Below are positions 35,403 through 45,377 of a DNA stretch of 64,000 nucleotides, piece by piece. Position 1 is the first letter of the stretch, and each line of letters starts with the position of its first letter. The stretch is from DLKC01 sp002478885 (lineage in GTDB: Bacteria > Bacteroidota > Bacteroidia > Chitinophagales > Chitinophagaceae). The translations under genes and the position numbers were made by a program. Below the pieces are notes generated by a model that was not told the origin of the DNA, searched no databases, and worked only from the letters and a program-made list of their open reading frames with translations. Location: NCBI GenBank assembly GCA_046329585.1, contig JAXLUI010000001.1:1922001-1986000 (forward strand), given 5' to 3'.

Positions 35403-35544
35403 CGAAGACGCCTTGCTTTGCTGCAGCTGGTTTCATAAAAAATAACAATATTTTCTCCTTCAATTTTAAACGGCGGCATTGGGCACTTCGTTTAGTTTAA
35501 GCTTTAGAGCTTATCTTTATTTCTATCAAGGTAAAAGCGTGTAA

Positions 35545-38500
35545 TTGAGTAAAAAGATTCGAAACATATTCAATATAGTACTGCTGTCGGTGCTCGCAGT
35601 GTCCATTATGCTTTTTGTAATGGTTTCGGGATGGTTTCTGTATGTGGGTATGGGAGCTTTGTTTGCCTTGCTGTTTATTAATAAAGCGGGAAGAAAAGTG
35701 TTGGCGACTATTGTGGGCCTGCTCGTGCTGTTATGGCTTTTATTGCAAACAGAGCTTGTGCAAAACTTTATTGTTGGCAAGGTTACGGAACGGCTATCAA
35801 ACGATCTTCATACTGAAATTAAAATAGACAAGGTAAGCTTCTCGTTTTTTGACAAGATGGACCTTGGCGGCGTGCTTGTCCGCGATCGAAAAAAAGACAC
35901 ATTGCTCTATGCCGGTTCTCTAAAACTCCGTATTACGGATTGGTTTTTTTTAAGAGATACCGTTGACCTCAAATACGTGGGGCTGGAGAATGCAAGTATT
36001 TATATGCACCGCAGGGACAGCGTTTGGAACTACCAGTTTATTGCTGATCATTTTGCATCAAAAGATACCACCAAGAAAGACTCAGCTGCGAAAGCAATCG
36101 CTTTGAATATTCAGAAAGTTGATCTTAAAAAAGTGCGCTTTGTAAAGAACGATGAATGGCGGGGCCAAAAGATGACATTCCGTATAGGCAGCATGCTGCT
36201 CGACGCGTCGAAAACCGATCTTGACAATGGCATTTTTAATATTAACTCCATCGATCTTGACCAACCCTATTTTGCACTTGAAAACTTTGATGGGTTTAGG
36301 CCCGAACCACCGGCCGATACAAGTACGGCTATTGACACAGGCATGTACTTTAATGAAGGCGATATTAAAGTAAGGGTTGCGAACATTAATCTTTCCAACG
36401 GCACATTCGTTAGCCAGGTAAGAGGCGAAGTTCCTGACAAGAATGTTTTTGATGGAACGGCAATCAAAGTAAATAAGATCAATGGCACATTGAAAGAGGT
36501 AAGCTTTCTGAAAGATACTATAAAAGCAAAAGTTAATCTCGACGCAGTGGAAAGAAGCGGTTTTGAATTGAAAAAACTAAAGGCCAATTTTAAGTTCACA
36601 CCGCAGATGATGGAGTTTGCAGACCTCGACATCCGCACCAACACAAGCAGGCTCGGCAATTACTACGCGATGCACTACAAGGATTTTAACGAGGATATGA
36701 ACGACTATATTGCCAAAGTGCGCATGGACGTTCATATTAAGAATGCTGTTGTGAGTAGCGATGATGTTGCTTTTTTTGCGCCCGAGCTTTCTGAATGGAA
36801 TAAAACAGCCGGCATCAACGGTAAATTTCATGGAACGGTTGACAATTTCAAGGTAGACGATCTTTTTATGCGCACCGGCCCTAACATGTATGCAAGTGGC
36901 ACCCTTACCATGAAAGGCCTGCCCGATATTGATAAGACCATCATTACTGTTGACAACGCCAATGTACTTACCAATAACGAAGAGATTGCGTTTCTTTACC
37001 CTGACATAAAGACCATAAAAACCCCTGACTTTTCCACTCTTGGCAATATATTATACAGGGGCAATTTTAAGGGAACGATCAATGACTTTACCGCTACCGG
37101 GAATATCAGCAGTAAGCTGGGCGGGGTTTACAGCAGTGTTAACATGAAGTTCCCCAAGCGTGGTGAGCCTTATTACAAAGGCAACATACAAACACAACAA
37201 TTCGATCTTGGAAAATTCATTGATGTAAGCAGTCTTGGCCAGATAAGTTTTAAAGGCAAAATAGAGGGCCGCAGCTTTGACGTAACCAAAGCAAAAACAA
37301 CACTCGATGGCAATTTTGATTCATTGCAGTTCAACGACTATTTCTATAAAGACCTGAGCTTTTCAGGCAATATGAGTGCAAAAAAATTCAATGGAGATTT
37401 CAAAGCGAACGATCCAAATTTTGATTTTACCAGTAACATAGAAATTGATCTCAGTGGCAAGAAACCCGTGTTTAATATACTTGGTGACCTTTCCCAGGCA
37501 AACTTCAAAAAACTAAACTTTACCAAAGAAGATTTCCAGTTAACCGGTTTGTTTGACCTTAACTTCAAAGGCCGCAATATTGATGAATTTCTCGGTTCAG
37601 CTAAAATACTTAACGCATCGCTGCTGCATGAGAACACCAAACTCGATTTTGATTCACTCATCGTGAACGCGTTTTATAATGAAGACAGTCTAAAAACACT
37701 GACTGTTGGCAGTAACCAGTTCGACGCAATGGTTTATGGACAGTACAATATACTTGACCTTCCAAACAGCTTCCAGCTGTTCCTGAACAGGTATTATCCT
37801 TCTTTTATTAACAAGCCGAAGACAACGCCAAAGAACCAGGATTTTAAGGTAGAGATAACCACCAAGGATTTTTCAGGTTACGCGCCGATTCTTGACCGAA
37901 ATTTATCAGGGCTTGACAATATTAATATAACAGGAAGCGTAAATACAAACAGGCACGATTCAGGTTTTTACGTGAATGCAAGTATTCCCTATGTAAAATT
38001 CAAAAAGTACCAGCTGGAAAATGCCAATATTGTCGGCACAGGAACCTTTGACAGTCTAAGGATAAAGGGTGATGTTAACACACTGTATGTAGGAGACAGT
38101 CTTTATTTTCCGAATTCAACACTTGATATCCTTTCCACCAACGATCACTCTGTTGTGCGTATTAACACCAGCGCCAATGAAACACTGAATGAGGCAAGTT
38201 TCAATGCAGATGTGTATACGCTCGAAGACGGTGTGCGTATCAATTTCCTGCCTTCATCATTTGTGCTTAACACCAAAAAATGGAACATTGAAGAAGCGGG
38301 TGAACTGGTAGTAAGAAAGCATTTTGCTTCTGCAAACAACGTGAAATTTTCACAGGGCTTCCAGGAGATAAGAGTAGAGACAGAAGAGGATGACGGTGGC
38401 AATGCCAGCAATCTTGTTATAAGGCTGAAGGATGTAAATATGGGTGATATCATTCCCCTCTTTACCAAGGACCCGAGAATAGAGGGCCTTGCCAGCGGCC

Positions 38501-40440
38501 GCGTTTATCTGAGGGATTTCTATAACAAGTTTCATGCAGAGGCCGATCTGTCAGCTTACCAGTTCAGGCTGAACGATGATTCTATCGGTATTGTGCATGT
38601 TGACGCCAGTTATAACAATGACGACGGAAAGATCAAATACGATGTGGTGTCCAATAATGCAGAGCACAATTTCACCGGCAACGGTTATTACAACCTCAAA
38701 GACTCCGTGAACAGCCCGATGTATAATATTATTCACCTTAAAAACACCAGGCTGTTTTATGTTGATCAATTTCTTACATCACTCTTCTCCGATGTTGATG
38801 GTTATGGAACCGGCGACCTCGTTATAAAAGGCGACCCACAATCGCCAGAGCTGCTCGGCAGGATAAAACTGGTGAATGCAGGCTTAACCGTTAACTATAC
38901 ACGGGTGCATTATACCATAGACAGTGCAGATTTCGCTTTCAATGATGGCTCCATCGATTTTGGAAAGTTCAGCATAAAAGATAAATACAAAAACAGCGGT
39001 ACGGTTCGCGGCGTCATGTATGAAAAAGGCTTTAAGAACATGCGCTACGATTTCGACCTGGCCACAGACAAACTCTTATTACTCGACACCAGGGCTGTTG
39101 ATAATACCCAGTTCTATGGAAAAGCCATCGGCAAGGCAACGTTAAGCCTTAAAGGCCCGCAGGAAAACATGCGTATGACCATCAGTGGCGAACCGAATGA
39201 TTCAACACATATTTATATTCCCACTTCTACCAGCCGTGAAAGCGCAGACGCTGATTTTATTGTGTTTAAACAGTATGGCACCGAATTGGAAAATAAGAAA
39301 CCTGAGAGTGACGTACGACTTAATATCGATCTCGATCTTACTGCAAACAATAAGGCCCAGATCGATGTGATACTTGATGAACTCACGGGCGATGTAATAC
39401 AGGCTACCGGAGACGGCAGGATAAGGATCAACGTGCCGGCAAACGGCAACATGACCATGAACGGCCGTTACAATATCGAAAGCGGTAAATACGATTTCAA
39501 TTTCCAGGCGTTCTTACGCAAGCCTTTTATTCTGCGCAAAGGAGCGGGCAATTTTATTGAATGGAATGGCGACCCTTACAACGCCAATATGAAAATAGAC
39601 GCGCAGTACACCGCAAGGAACGTAACCTTTAACGAGCTGCTCACCAATACCGGGTATAACCTTGGCAGTACCGTTCGTGGTTACCGTGGCGATGTATATG
39701 TGATCGCAAACCTTACCGGTAGGCTTTCCAATCCCGATATAAAATTCTCTTTTGATTTTCCGCAAGGCAGCCCCATCGAGAACAACACCGATCTTAAGAT
39801 GTTCCTCGACAAAGTGCAAAGCGATGACAATGAAATGCTGAAACAGGTTACCTGGCTCATCATCTTCGGGTCCTTCTCTCCTTATGGAGAACTCGGTGGC
39901 GGCGGCACCACCGCAAGAACAGCAGGTATCAACACCATATCTCAAAAAATTACTGCTGAGCTCAACAAGGTTGTGTCGAACCTGCTTACACAAATTACCG
40001 GCGATAAAAGCCTGCATTTTGATGTAAGCACTTCTACCTATAGCAGCGCGTCTTTGTATGGCACCACTGCGCAAAGCAACCAGCTCGACCGGCAGTCGAT
40101 CAACCTTAAACTGAACCAAAGCCTGCTGAACGATAATGTAATCATCACCTTTGGCACCGCACTCGATTTCAACATCAGCAGTTCGGCGGTGCAAAGCGGC
40201 AACTTTCAATGGCTGCCAGATATTTCCGTTGAATTTGTTTTATCAAGAGACCGCAAGTTGCGCGCAATCGTCTTTAACCGCAGCAGCCTCGATGTGAATG
40301 CCGGCATTATTGGGCGCCGCATCAGGCAAGGCATCAGTATTTCCTATTCACTCGATTTCCCAAGAGAAGACGACCGGCCCGTACTCATCGACACGTCATC
40401 CACACCGGCGGTGAACAGGAGCAGGAAAACACAGAAATAA
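35545..40440 (+). CDS. tamB: Translocation and assembly module protein TamB-like (AsmA/TamB superfamily)
   Basis: This very long protein (1631 residues) has one N-terminal membrane anchor (hydrophobic from about 9 to 72, possibly two helices) and a huge periplasmic part made of repeating beta-strand pairs (recurring phrases like LDGNFDSLQFNDYFYKDLSF and IKGDPQSPELLGRIKLVNAG), which form a lipid-carrying groove. The last 350 residues hold the DUF490/TamB domain (NIDLDLTANNKAQIDVILDE, GRYNIESGKYDFNFQAFLRK, FSFDFPQGSP, then LSRDRKLRAIVFNRS). The only start in reach of the conserved N-terminus is a TTG at 35545, directly after an in-frame stop. It would serve lipid transport or outer-membrane protein assembly. 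Confidence 0.93.
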   Translation: MSKKIRNIFNIVLLSVLAVSIMLFVMVSGWFLYVGMGALFALLFINKAGRKVLATIVGLLVLLWLLLQTELVQNFIVGKVTERLSNDLHTEIKIDKVSFSFFDKMDLGGVLVRDRKKDTLLYAGSLKLRITDWFFLRDTVDLKYVGLENASIYMHRRDSVWNYQFIADHFASKDTTKKDSAAKAIALNIQKVDLKKVRFVKNDEWRGQKMTFRIGSMLLDASKTDLDNGIFNINSIDLDQPYFALENFDGFRPEPPADTSTAIDTGMYFNEGDIKVRVANINLSNGTFVSQVRGEVPDKNVFDGTAIKVNKINGTLKEVSFLKDTIKAKVNLDAVERSGFELKKLKANFKFTPQMMEFADLDIRTNTSRLGNYYAMHYKDFNEDMNDYIAKVRMDVHIKNAVVSSDDVAFFAPELSEWNKTAGINGKFHGTVDNFKVDDLFMRTGPNMYASGTLTMKGLPDIDKTIITVDNANVLTNNEEIAFLYPDIKTIKTPDFSTLGNILYRGNFKGTINDFTATGNISSKLGGVYSSVNMKFPKRGEPYYKGNIQTQQFDLGKFIDVSSLGQISFKGKIEGRSFDVTKAKTTLDGNFDSLQFNDYFYKDLSFSGNMSAKKFNGDFKANDPNFDFTSNIEIDLSGKKPVFNILGDLSQANFKKLNFTKEDFQLTGLFDLNFKGRNIDEFLGSAKILNASLLHENTKLDFDSLIVNAFYNEDSLKTLTVGSNQFDAMVYGQYNILDLPNSFQLFLNRYYPSFINKPKTTPKNQDFKVEITTKDFSGYAPILDRNLSGLDNINITGSVNTNRHDSGFYVNASIPYVKFKKYQLENANIVGTGTFDSLRIKGDVNTLYVGDSLYFPNSTLDILSTNDHSVVRINTSANETLNEASFNADVYTLEDGVRINFLPSSFVLNTKKWNIEEAGELVVRKHFASANNVKFSQGFQEIRVETEEDDGGNASNLVIRLKDVNMGDIIPLFTKDPRIEGLASGRVYLRDFYNKFHAEADLSAYQFRLNDDSIGIVHVDASYNNDDGKIKYDVVSNNAEHNFTGNGYYNLKDSVNSPMYNIIHLKNTRLFYVDQFLTSLFSDVDGYGTGDLVIKGDPQSPELLGRIKLVNAGLTVNYTRVHYTIDSADFAFNDGSIDFGKFSIKDKYKNSGTVRGVMYEKGFKNMRYDFDLATDKLLLLDTRAVDNTQFYGKAIGKATLSLKGPQENMRMTISGEPNDSTHIYIPTSTSRESADADFIVFKQYGTELENKKPESDVRLNIDLDLTANNKAQIDVILDELTGDVIQATGDGRIRINVPANGNMTMNGRYNIESGKYDFNFQAFLRKPFILRKGAGNFIEWNGDPYNANMKIDAQYTARNVTFNELLTNTGYNLGSTVRGYRGDVYVIANLTGRLSNPDIKFSFDFPQGSPIENNTDLKMFLDKVQSDDNEMLKQVTWLIIFGSFSPYGELGGGGTTARTAGINTISQKITAELNKVVSNLLTQITGDKSLHFDVSTSTYSSASLYGTTAQSNQLDRQSINLKLNQSLLNDNVIITFGTALDFNISSSAVQSGNFQWLPDISVEFVLSRDRKLRAIVFNRSSLDVNAGIIGRRIRQGISISYSLDFPREDDRPVLIDTSSTPAVNRSRKTQK

Positions 40441-40485
40441 CAACAGCATCTTTGTTCCCGGCGCCGGTGCAAATCTCATCGCCTG

Positions 40486-40614
40486 TTGCGTCGCACACTT
40501 GTACTGCAAAATACAAGTCGGAAAGTCCGGAAGCAAGTTATCGTTGCGGGAATGGCTTTCGGTCCTTTCCGTCTTTGCTGACTTCCGGACTAATTGTACA
40601 AGTGTGCGACGCAA
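40486..40614. repeat. Complete palindromic element D (129 bp core)
   Basis: The left end TTGCGTCGCACACTTGTAC and right end GTACAAGTGTGCGACGCAA are perfect inverted repeats but for one or two bases. The interior matches B and C but lacks about 15 bp corresponding to GACCGGAGTCTGAAA. It lies between the convergent ends of tamB and hpt. Confidence 0.9.
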
Positions 40615-40668
40615 GAAACGATGCCATGGAATACAAATGATGACAACCAAAATCTCCGTACCACGAGA

Positions 40669-41205
40669 TTAAATTTCTAATTGATAAATGGAAGAAAGGT
40701 TGCGGCCGAGGCCGTCGTAGTCGAGGCCATAGCCCACCACAAATTTGTTGGGGATGGTAAAGCAGCAATAATCGACAGGCACTTCAAAAACTTTGGCATC
40801 GGGCTTATGCAGCAACACAGCAACTTTTAGAGAAGCGGGCTGCTGGTTGATCAACTGCGGAATAAAATAACTGAGTGTTCTGCCTGTATCAACAATGTCT
40901 TCGGTGATGATTACGTGGCGGTCTTTGATATCCATGTCAAGACCTATAGCCGTTACTACCTGACCGGAGGTTTTTGTTCCTTTATAAGAAGCGAGTTTAA
41001 TAAAACAGATCTCGGCATCGGTGCAGATATTTTTGAAGAGGTCTGCCGCAAACATGAACGATCCGTTAAGAATAGCAATGAACAAAGGTTTTGTGCCACT
41101 GTAATCTGCATTGATCTGTGCGGCTACTACTTTTATTCTTTCAAGTATTTCCTTCTCTGAAAGGTAGGGTACGAAGTATTTGTCATGAACCTTTATCCTG
41201 CTCAT
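40669..41205 (-). CDS. hpt: Hypoxanthine phosphoribosyltransferase
   Basis: This 178-residue purine salvage enzyme joins hypoxanthine (or guanine) to PRPP. The PRPP motif is EDIVDTGRTLSYF (about 106-118), preceded by the flexible-loop and metal region LASYKGTKTSGQV and the N-terminal LFIAILNGSFMFAADL. The purine-binding end FVVGYGLDYDGLGRNL is intact. It is the last gene of a minus-strand set: symporter, O-methyltransferase, glucosaminidase, hpt, with a 27-bp gap to the glucosaminidase. Confidence 0.96.
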   Translation of the reverse strand: MSRIKVHDKYFVPYLSEKEILERIKVVAAQINADYSGTKPLFIAILNGSFMFAADLFKNICTDAEICFIKLASYKGTKTSGQVVTAIGLDMDIKDRHVIITEDIVDTGRTLSYFIPQLINQQPASLKVAVLLHKPDAKVFEVPVDYCCFTIPNKFVVGYGLDYDGLGRNLSSIYQLEI

Positions 41206-41232
41206 GTGCTGCGGTTTTTGTTTTGGCCGAAA

Positions 41233-42312
41233 CTATCTTGTATTGGTTGAACTGGTTTTTACCAGTCTTGGATAATAAGAAGGGTTACCGGGTTTCAGGT
41301 AAACTTTTTCACCTGTTGCGGGCTGCATTCCTTTTTGAATTTTGTTGTATTCATAAAGGCTTTCGAGATCAACACCCTCTTTCTGGGAGATATCTTCCAG
41401 TGTTTCTGAGGCGGCAACTATATGCACATCATTGCTGCTGCTTTTCTTTGGCTTTCTTTCCAGGTAAATAAGTTTATCCTGTTTCAAAATGTCTTCGTTA
41501 TCAGAAAGGTTGTTGAAGTCGAGCAGCTTTTTAAAAGAGAGATTGCTTTTTGTTGCGAGTGCAAAAAGCGAAGTGCCTGCTGGCGCAAAAACCACCTTCA
41601 CATTATTAATGCTGAATGTGCCGGCAGGATAAGAAACTACCTCCGATATGCCGGCCTCATTGGTTTGCTGCACTGACGTGTTCTGCACAACCGGCGGTTC
41701 TGCAGTGGCAGTGTTTTCTTTTTGAACCGCTGCTGTTGCCGCGATGGAATTGTTGTTCTGAGTAATATCCTGTTGCGGCATTTTACCCCGCTGCATGGCG
41801 AGTAAGGTGTATTGCTGCAGTCCGTTGTCTTCTATTGTTTTTATGAGGTTTTGCGCGTAAGCCTTCTCCGTCGCGTAGCCTGCTTTTTTTAATCCAAGTG
41901 CCCAGGATTTATAGTCAGCGGGATCTAGGTAAAATAAAGCGCTGTAGTTAGGGCGGTTCTTCAGAAAGTCGGAGTGGTCGCGGTAAGAGTCTTCGACGGA
42001 AGGATAACTTCTGAAACATTCGCTCCTTGCATCGTCATCGTGGTAGACCTTTGCGCCTGTCCATTCAGTCTTGCATTTTATACCAAAATGATTGTTGGAA
42101 GCCTGTGAAAGATCGCTCTGGCCTGCACCGGATTCCAGCAAGCCCTGCGCTAAAGTGATGGATGCCGGTACGCCTGTACGAATTTCTTCCTGTATGGCCA
42201 GTTCTTTGTACTTGTCTATATAGTTTCTAACAACGTCTGAGGTTTGCCCTTTGGCAAACAGTGACAATGCAAAGTATGCAGGGATAAAAAAACAAATCTT
42301 CTTCATTGTCAT
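41233..42312 (-). CDS. Secreted N-acetylglucosaminidase with LysM domains
   Basis: The 359-residue product has a signal peptide (about 1-22). A FlgJ-type glucosaminidase domain follows at about 35-170 (VPASITLAQGLLESGAGQSD, with the catalytic Glu in LLESGAG, then ASNNHFGIKCKTEWTGAKVY). Two LysM-type domains are at about 240-285 and 297-345 (HIVAASETLEDISQKEGVDL). It should cut peptidoglycan glycan strands in growth or separation. Its ATG overlaps the TGA of the O-methyltransferase gene (ATGA), so I use 42312; an ATG two codons later is equally compatible with the signal peptide. Confidence 0.93.
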   Translation of the reverse strand: MTMKKICFFIPAYFALSLFAKGQTSDVVRNYIDKYKELAIQEEIRTGVPASITLAQGLLESGAGQSDLSQASNNHFGIKCKTEWTGAKVYHDDDARSECFRSYPSVEDSYRDHSDFLKNRPNYSALFYLDPADYKSWALGLKKAGYATEKAYAQNLIKTIEDNGLQQYTLLAMQRGKMPQQDITQNNNSIAATAAVQKENTATAEPPVVQNTSVQQTNEAGISEVVSYPAGTFSINNVKVVFAPAGTSLFALATKSNLSFKKLLDFNNLSDNEDILKQDKLIYLERKPKKSSSNDVHIVAASETLEDISQKEGVDLESLYEYNKIQKGMQPATGEKVYLKPGNPSYYPRLVKTSSTNTR

Positions 42313-42947
42313 TTCTTTTTAATCAGTAATAAGCCATCTCTTACTGTGAGCATTACCTGCTCTGTTCTTGCATCGGCGGCAACGTGTTTATTAAAGGCTT
42401 CTATGGCAATGGCGCTTTTCCCTTTAACGGGCGATTCAAATACCTGGCCATGGAACAATACGTTGTCTGCGACAATTATACCCCTTTCACTTAAACGTGG
42501 CAGCACCATTTCGTAGTATTCTATATATCCCGTTTTGTCTGCATCGATAAATACTATATCCCACTGATACGGTAGTTGTGGAATAATATCCAGCGCGTTC
42601 CCGATGTGCAAATTTATTTTTTTATGCAATGCTGAGCGCGCTATATTTTTTGCACAGGTGTCAGCATCTTCCGGTCTCAACTCAATGGTATGTAGTTCGC
42701 CACCGGCGGATAAACCTTTGGCAAGACACAATGCGCTGTAACCGGTAAAACTGCCGATCTCCAGAATATAGTTTGGTTGCATCATACTGCTGATAAACTC
42801 AAGCAGTTTTCCCTGCACATGGCCGCTGAGCATGTGGGCATGGGGATGATTGGTCATTGTGTGCTCATTGACTTGCCTGAGTACGTCATCTTCGGGAGAT
42901 GTATACAACTCCGCATAGTCCTCCACTATTTTTGATATCAATTCCAT
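42309..42947 (-). CDS. Class I SAM-dependent O-methyltransferase (COMT/CCoAMT-like)
   Basis: From the ATG at 42947 the product is 212 residues, normal for this family. Conserved parts are LEIGSFTGYSALCLAKGL (SAM loop), LHTIELRPEDA, the metal-binding DIVFIDADKTGYIEYYEMVL and GIIVADNVLFHGQV. It is a cytosolic, divalent-metal-dependent O-methyltransferase for a catechol-like or other small hydroxyl substrate; the substrate cannot be named. Start and the preceding stop overlap as TAATG, and the next gene overlaps as ATGA, so all three are translationally coupled. Confidence 0.92.
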   Translation of the reverse strand: MELISKIVEDYAELYTSPEDDVLRQVNEHTMTNHPHAHMLSGHVQGKLLEFISSMMQPNYILEIGSFTGYSALCLAKGLSAGGELHTIELRPEDADTCAKNIARSALHKKINLHIGNALDIIPQLPYQWDIVFIDADKTGYIEYYEMVLPRLSERGIIVADNVLFHGQVFESPVKGKSAIAIEAFNKHVAADARTEQVMLTVRDGLLLIKKK

Positions 42948-44413
42948 TATATTTTGTTTACCGTTCCGTTTGAAGGCGCCGATACCATCCATAAACCGGT
43001 GAATGTGATGAGTGCGTTGATCAGCAGTAACTCAATACCTACCTGGTAGCCCCCCAGCCATTCGGCGGCATGTGCGCTAAGAAAAAAACATAGTACCGGG
43101 GCAGCGAGGCAAACAAACAGTACCGGCCAGCCATCGGAAAGTTTACGATTGGTGAATATGCCAAAGGAAAATAATGCGAGCAAAGGACCGTAAGTGTAGC
43201 CGGCCACTTTAAGAATAATATCGATGATGGATTTATCGTCGATCCATTTAAAGATCATTACACACAGGAAAAAGAGGATGGCAAATACAAGGTGGACGGT
43301 GAGCCTGGTTTTTTTCTGCTGTTTTTCATTAAGGCCAGTCCTGCGTCTTAAGCCAAGTATATCGATGCAAAAGGAAGAGGTCAAGGCAGTGAGGGCGCCG
43401 TCTGCGCTCGGGAACAAAGCAGAGATCAACCCAATAATAAAGATGATGGATACAAATGGTGGCAGGTAATTTAATGCTATGGTTGGGAAAAGGTCATCCC
43501 CTTTTGCTGCGAGGTTATTGGCCGAAGCATACAGGTAGAGGAGTCCGCCCAATAACAGGAAAAGGAAGTTGACCACCACGAGCACAAAGCTGAAAGTGAC
43601 CATGTTCTTTTGCGAGTCTTTCAGGTTTTTTACGCTGATGTTCTTCTGCATCATTTCCTGGTCGAGGCCCGTCATGCCGATGGTGATAAATGCCCCGCCT
43701 ATTACCTGTTTTAAAAAGAAGCCTCCGCTTTTGTAATCGGTGTTGAGGATACGGGTGTAGCCTTTGTCGCTTAAGGCCTGCATGGTTTGCCCAAAGGAGA
43801 AATCCATTGTGTGCATGATATAGATCACACAAACAATCAGCCCGAGCAACATAAAAGTGGTTTGCAAAGTGTCTGTGAACACAATGGTTTTAACACCGCC
43901 TTCGAACGTATACAGCAGTATCATAAAAAGGATCACAAAAGTGGTGAGCGGGAACGGAACGTGCAGGTTGTCGAGGATAAAAAGCTGCAGCACATTTATC
44001 ACCAGGTATAACCGGGCAGTAGCGCCCAGCACCCTTGATATGATAAAAAACAATGCCCCTGTTTTGTACGCGGTATTTCCAAAGCGTTGCTGCAGGTAAT
44101 TATAAATAGAAGTGAGGTTGAGCCGGTAATATAAAGGCAGTAATACAAATGCCACCACAAAATAACCAAGGAAATAACCGGTGACTACCTGGAAATAGCC
44201 AAAGGCATTGGCAGCAACAGTCCCGGGCACACTTACAAACGTAACGCCGCTCAGCGATGTGCCGATCATTCCGAAAGAAACAAGCATCCAGTTACTGCTG
44301 CGGTTACCGATAAAGAATGATTCGTTGTTACTGCCCCGGCTGGTGTACCAGGCCACAGCAAGCAAAACGAGGAAATAGGCCAGTACAAAGGAAAACAATA
44401 GTGTTGCTGACAT
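42947..44413 (-). CDS. Sodium:solute symporter (SSS family)
   Basis: This 488-residue membrane protein with about 13 helices starts at the ATG at 44413 (a TTG two codons upstream is also in frame). Family marks are SNWMLVSFGMIGTSLSGVTF near residue 40, the SSS core GGVKTIVFTDTLQTTFMLLG (about 175) and TIGMTGLDQEMMQKNISVKN (about 240). Substrates in this family range from sugars to amino acids and acids and cannot be told from sequence. It heads the four-gene operon ending with hpt. Confidence 0.93.
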   Translation of the reverse strand: MSATLLFSFVLAYFLVLLAVAWYTSRGSNNESFFIGNRSSNWMLVSFGMIGTSLSGVTFVSVPGTVAANAFGYFQVVTGYFLGYFVVAFVLLPLYYRLNLTSIYNYLQQRFGNTAYKTGALFFIISRVLGATARLYLVINVLQLFILDNLHVPFPLTTFVILFMILLYTFEGGVKTIVFTDTLQTTFMLLGLIVCVIYIMHTMDFSFGQTMQALSDKGYTRILNTDYKSGGFFLKQVIGGAFITIGMTGLDQEMMQKNISVKNLKDSQKNMVTFSFVLVVVNFLFLLLGGLLYLYASANNLAAKGDDLFPTIALNYLPPFVSIIFIIGLISALFPSADGALTALTSSFCIDILGLRRRTGLNEKQQKKTRLTVHLVFAILFFLCVMIFKWIDDKSIIDIILKVAGYTYGPLLALFSFGIFTNRKLSDGWPVLFVCLAAPVLCFFLSAHAAEWLGGYQVGIELLLINALITFTGLWMVSAPSNGTVNKI

Positions 44414-44689
44414 TGGCAAAATTGTTATGCGGCAAAGTAAAGTAAATAATCAGTAAACCATTTTGCTTAAAGCCTGGAGCAAAATAATTAACGGCTGCGG
44501 CCGAAAAAAGTAAATCATATAAATGGCATCAAAGAACGCTGGGCAGTGATACAGGCGGCAAAGTTTGCGAAGCCGGGTACCAAAAGCTTAAGCAGTGTAT
44601 TTAAAAAATACCCAATACTTGAATTAGTTAAAGCTTTTAACAATTTTTTTCTGCGCAGACTTTTATCTTCACCGCCTTAATTTCTTTGC

Positions 44690-45286
44690 ATGCAAAAGGT
44701 TTCTATTGTTTTAAATGCTATTTTACTGGTTGCTGTTGGTTATTTGTATTACGAGCACTATGCCTACATTAACCAGGATGAACATAAACTGAAGCAGAAC
44801 CAGGCTGCGGTTGCCAACTCTTTTAAGATCGCTTATTTTGAACTGGACTCTTTACAGAACCATTATGAATATTACAAGGAAGTGAGGGATTATCTCAGCA
44901 AGAAAGACCAGGATAACCAATCGCAGCTGAACAAGATCAAGGGCAATTATATGGCTAAGGCGAAAGAGTTTAATGATAAGGGCTCGCAGCTTTCGCAGAA
45001 TGAGGCAGAGGAATACCAGCGTTTGCTGATGAAACTCCAGAACGATTACAATGAAGCGGAACAAAACCTGAACAATGAAATGCAGTCGGTGATGGCAGAA
45101 AAACTATCTGATGTAAAAATGAAGATCCAGGATTTCCTGAAGAATTATTGCGCAGATAAAGGTTACGCCTATGTGTTTGCCTCGAACGACCAGGATTATC
45201 TATATTATAAAGATTCGATCAGGAATATTACACCCGATGTATTGACCGGCCTGAATGCGAGCTACCAAAAAAGTAAGACCAAATAA
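44690..45286 (+). CDS. OmpH/Skp-family periplasmic chaperone
   Basis: The 198-residue product has an N-terminal hydrophobic segment (about 5-22) and then the OmpH/Skp domain: IAYFELDSLQNHYEYYKEVR, two long charged helices forming a coiled coil (about 65-150, KKDQDNQSQLNKIKGNYMAK) and the closing beta segment YAYVFASNDQDYLYYKDSI. Skp-like proteins hold unfolded outer-membrane proteins on the way to BAM. A strong terminator follows immediately. The 276-bp gap before it has only a degenerate repeat outer arm near 44573 (AAGCCGGGTACCAAAAG). Confidence 0.92.
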   Translation: MQKVSIVLNAILLVAVGYLYYEHYAYINQDEHKLKQNQAAVANSFKIAYFELDSLQNHYEYYKEVRDYLSKKDQDNQSQLNKIKGNYMAKAKEFNDKGSQLSQNEAEEYQRLLMKLQNDYNEAEQNLNNEMQSVMAEKLSDVKMKIQDFLKNYCADKGYAYVFASNDQDYLYYKDSIRNITPDVLTGLNASYQKSKTK

Positions 45287-45310
45287 TCTTCGAACTATTT
45301 TTATATCTTG

Positions 45311-45338
45311 AACCCCGTTATTTAGTAACGGGGTTTTT
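45311..45338 (+). terminator. Rho-independent terminator of the OmpH gene
   Basis: AACCCCGTTA and TAACGGGGTT form a 9-10-bp stem around TTTAG, followed by TTTTTA, 25 bp past the stop. Confidence 0.92.
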
Positions 45339-45377
45339 TATTGCAACAATTTACCAACAGAATAAACCAGCAGAACT

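Noticed and set aside
29404..40614. Elements A-D as ordinary transcription terminators
   Set aside because: They occur in tandem, divergent and convergent gaps, lack a T-run after the stem, and real terminators with T-runs are found separately (e.g. 29583-29612).
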